Assembly (NCBI GenBank): GCA_035458585.1
Contig: DATHZN010000005.1
Location: forward strand, 1-6,076
Reading direction: 5' to 3'
DNA: 6,076 bases
Source of the DNA: Marinobacterium_E sp035458585
Lineage (GTDB): Bacteria > Pseudomonadota > Gammaproteobacteria > Pseudomonadales > Balneatricaceae
The notes below the pieces were generated by a model. It made no database searches, was not told where the DNA came from, and saw nothing but the letters and a program-made list of their open reading frames with translations. The translations under genes were made by a program, and so were the position numbers. Positions 4,753-6,076 of the stretch are shown here, one piece after another. Within the stretch, counting starts at the first letter, position 1; every line of letters begins with the position of its first letter.

Positions 4753-6076
4753 ATGCATTATTGTCGCTCGACTCACACAAACAAATTCTTAGAAAGATTC
4801 GTTAAAACACTCATCATGCCTCTGGCTCTCACCACCTTCGTTTTTACCAGCGGAGCTCAGGGTGCCGAGTTAGGGCCCTCTGCTACAGACCAAATCATTG
4901 TGAAACTTGCTGAAAAAAGCAATGGTATGGCGGCCGCTCAGAATCTATCCAAACAGACTGGACAACCTCTGCGATTTCTCCGAAACACCAGAGACGGACG
5001 ATATATATTTAGGTTACCAGAGCCTGCGCTAAACTCGGCGGCGACAAAACTTGCGAGCGCTATGATGAACTCTCCGTCTGTTTTGTACGCTGAAGCGGAC
5101 CTAATGATGCAGCCGATTGTTGATTTCCCGAATGACCCCGGTAATACAAATCTTTGGGCATTAGAGCCTTTCAGCTCAAATGGTGCCGGTATTGATATCA
5201 CCACTGCATGGGGAAAACTACCTGCACTAGATAATGAGTCCGGTGACTCACCAAATGAAGTAGTCGTCGCCGTACTAGATACTGGTATTACTGATCATCC
5301 AGATTTGAATGACAATATTCTTCCTGGCTACGACATGATCAGTAGCACTCGGGTATCTGTTGATGGTGATGGACGTGACAGTGATCCGTCAGATCCAGGT
5401 GATGCTGGACGCGGTCAAGATAGTTCATGGCATGGTACTCATGTCGCCGGCACCATCGCAGCTAGAACTAATAACAACACTGGAATTACAGGCGTTGGTG
5501 GTAATCATATCAAAGTTGTTCCGGTGCGTGTGCTTGGTAAAGGCGGCGGTTATACATCGGACATTGTCGACGGTATTTACTGGGCAGCTGGACTTGGACC
5601 AATCCACAACAACAATCCCGCAAACGTGATCAATATGAGCCTGGGCGGTAGTGCCAGCTGCGATCCAAACTCTTCGTATCAGGCTGCGATTAATGCAGCA
5701 ATCGCAGCAAATGTAACCTTGGTCGTAGCAGCGGGTAACAGCAACGCTGACGCATCTGGGTTTATTCCTGCGAGTTGTACTGGTGTTATTACAGTGGCAG
5801 CGACGGGCGATAACGGTGCACGTGCCTACTACTCCAACTATGGAGCAACGATTGAAGTCGCCGCGCCGGGCGGGGATATGCGCTCAGGACAGGGAATTCT
5901 TTCAACAATTAACCTTGGGAGCACAAGTCCAACAACGTCTGGGTATGCCTTTTACCAGGGCACGAGCATGGCTAGCCCGCACGCAGCAGCAGTTGCAGCT
6001 CTGCTTTATGCGAAGTTTCCAAGTATTACGCCAGAGGAGGTTAGATTTACCTTGCAAGGCACGGCAAACTCCGTTG
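4753..6076 (+). CDS. Secreted S8-family (subtilisin-like) serine protease, 3' end outside the window
   Basis: The frame is open from ATG 4753 to the right edge (441 complete codons). The enzyme should be an exported endopeptidase. Residues 1-38 form a signal peptide: basic n-region to K18, hydrophobic core LIMPLALTTFVF (20-31), cleavage near 35-38. Residues about 46-122 look like an I9-type propeptide inhibitor (IIVKL at 48-52 to VLYAEAD at 110-116). The catalytic domain begins near NDPGNTNLWAL (127). The triad is D176 (VLDTGI), H227 (HGTHVAGT) and S405 (GTSMASPH), with oxyanion N329 (AAGNSN); all are intact. A DGDGRDSDPSDPGD loop (204-217) before the catalytic His is acidic and may bind calcium, as is common in this subfamily. 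C303 and C342 could form a disulfide. The visible part nearly completes the catalytic domain; any C-terminal domain (for example P/proprotein, PPC or a secretion tag) lies outside. The gene stands alone with its own strong ribosome binding site. Confidence 0.95.
   Translation, partial: MHYCRSTHTNKFLERFVKTLIMPLALTTFVFTSGAQGAELGPSATDQIIVKLAEKSNGMAAAQNLSKQTGQPLRFLRNTRDGRYIFRLPEPALNSAATKLASAMMNSPSVLYAEADLMMQPIVDFPNDPGNTNLWALEPFSSNGAGIDITTAWGKLPALDNESGDSPNEVVVAVLDTGITDHPDLNDNILPGYDMISSTRVSVDGDGRDSDPSDPGDAGRGQDSSWHGTHVAGTIAARTNNNTGITGVGGNHIKVVPVRVLGKGGGYTSDIVDGIYWAAGLGPIHNNNPANVINMSLGGSASCDPNSSYQAAINAAIAANVTLVVAAGNSNADASGFIPASCTGVITVAATGDNGARAYYSNYGATIEVAAPGGDMRSGQGILSTINLGSTSPTTSGYAFYQGTSMASPHAAAVAALLYAKFPSITPEEVRFTLQGTANSV

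Noticed and set aside
5360..5629. 89-codon plus-strand frame inside the S8 protease
   Set aside because: It lies out of phase within the intact protease frame that carries the catalytic His motif.

Overview
The window looks like chromosomal DNA of a gammaproteobacterium of roughly 50-53% GC, possibly a marine lineage. The strongest pointer is an arginine-type elongation factor P next to its own glycosyltransferase EarP. That pairing is known from beta- and some gammaproteobacteria such as Pseudomonas, Shewanella and Neisseria. The genus cannot be named from this sequence.

Layout, left to right. (1) Positions 2-865 (+) hold the 3' part of an M14-type zinc carboxypeptidase gene that enters from the left edge. 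(2) Positions 866-1301 have no confident gene, only a weak small reading frame (1111-1308) that may be a decayed gene. (3) Positions 1302-1850 (-) encode an unrecognised 182-residue protein with a zinc-ribbon-like C-terminus. (4) Positions 1851-2001 lie between divergent genes and are dense in palindromes, including two near-identical 14-bp palindrome-containing sites. (5) Positions 2002-2493 (+) encode a compact MgtC/SapB-type membrane protein. (6) Positions 2573-3688 (+) are earP and 3735-4307 (+) are efp, followed by a good intrinsic-terminator candidate at 4352-4397. (7) Positions 4398-4752 are a gene-poor, AT-richer stretch ending in a strong ribosome binding site. (8) Positions 4753-6076 (+) are the 5' part of a secreted S8 (subtilisin-like) protease gene that runs off the right edge.

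Functionally, the one clear partnership is earP-efp. EarP transfers rhamnose from dTDP-rhamnose to Arg32 of EF-P, and the modified EF-P relieves ribosome stalling at consecutive prolines. Both the acceptor arginine and the expected EarP catalytic and binding residues are present. mgtC lies in the same direction 79 nt upstream of earP and may be co-transcribed, but nothing shows a functional link. The two peptidases at the edges look like independent housekeeping and secreted functions.

I found no tRNA or rRNA gene, CRISPR array, insertion sequence or attachment site. The items most likely to be undescribed are the zinc-ribbon-like orphan protein, the palindrome cluster in the divergent promoter region, and the possible gene remnant at 866-1301.
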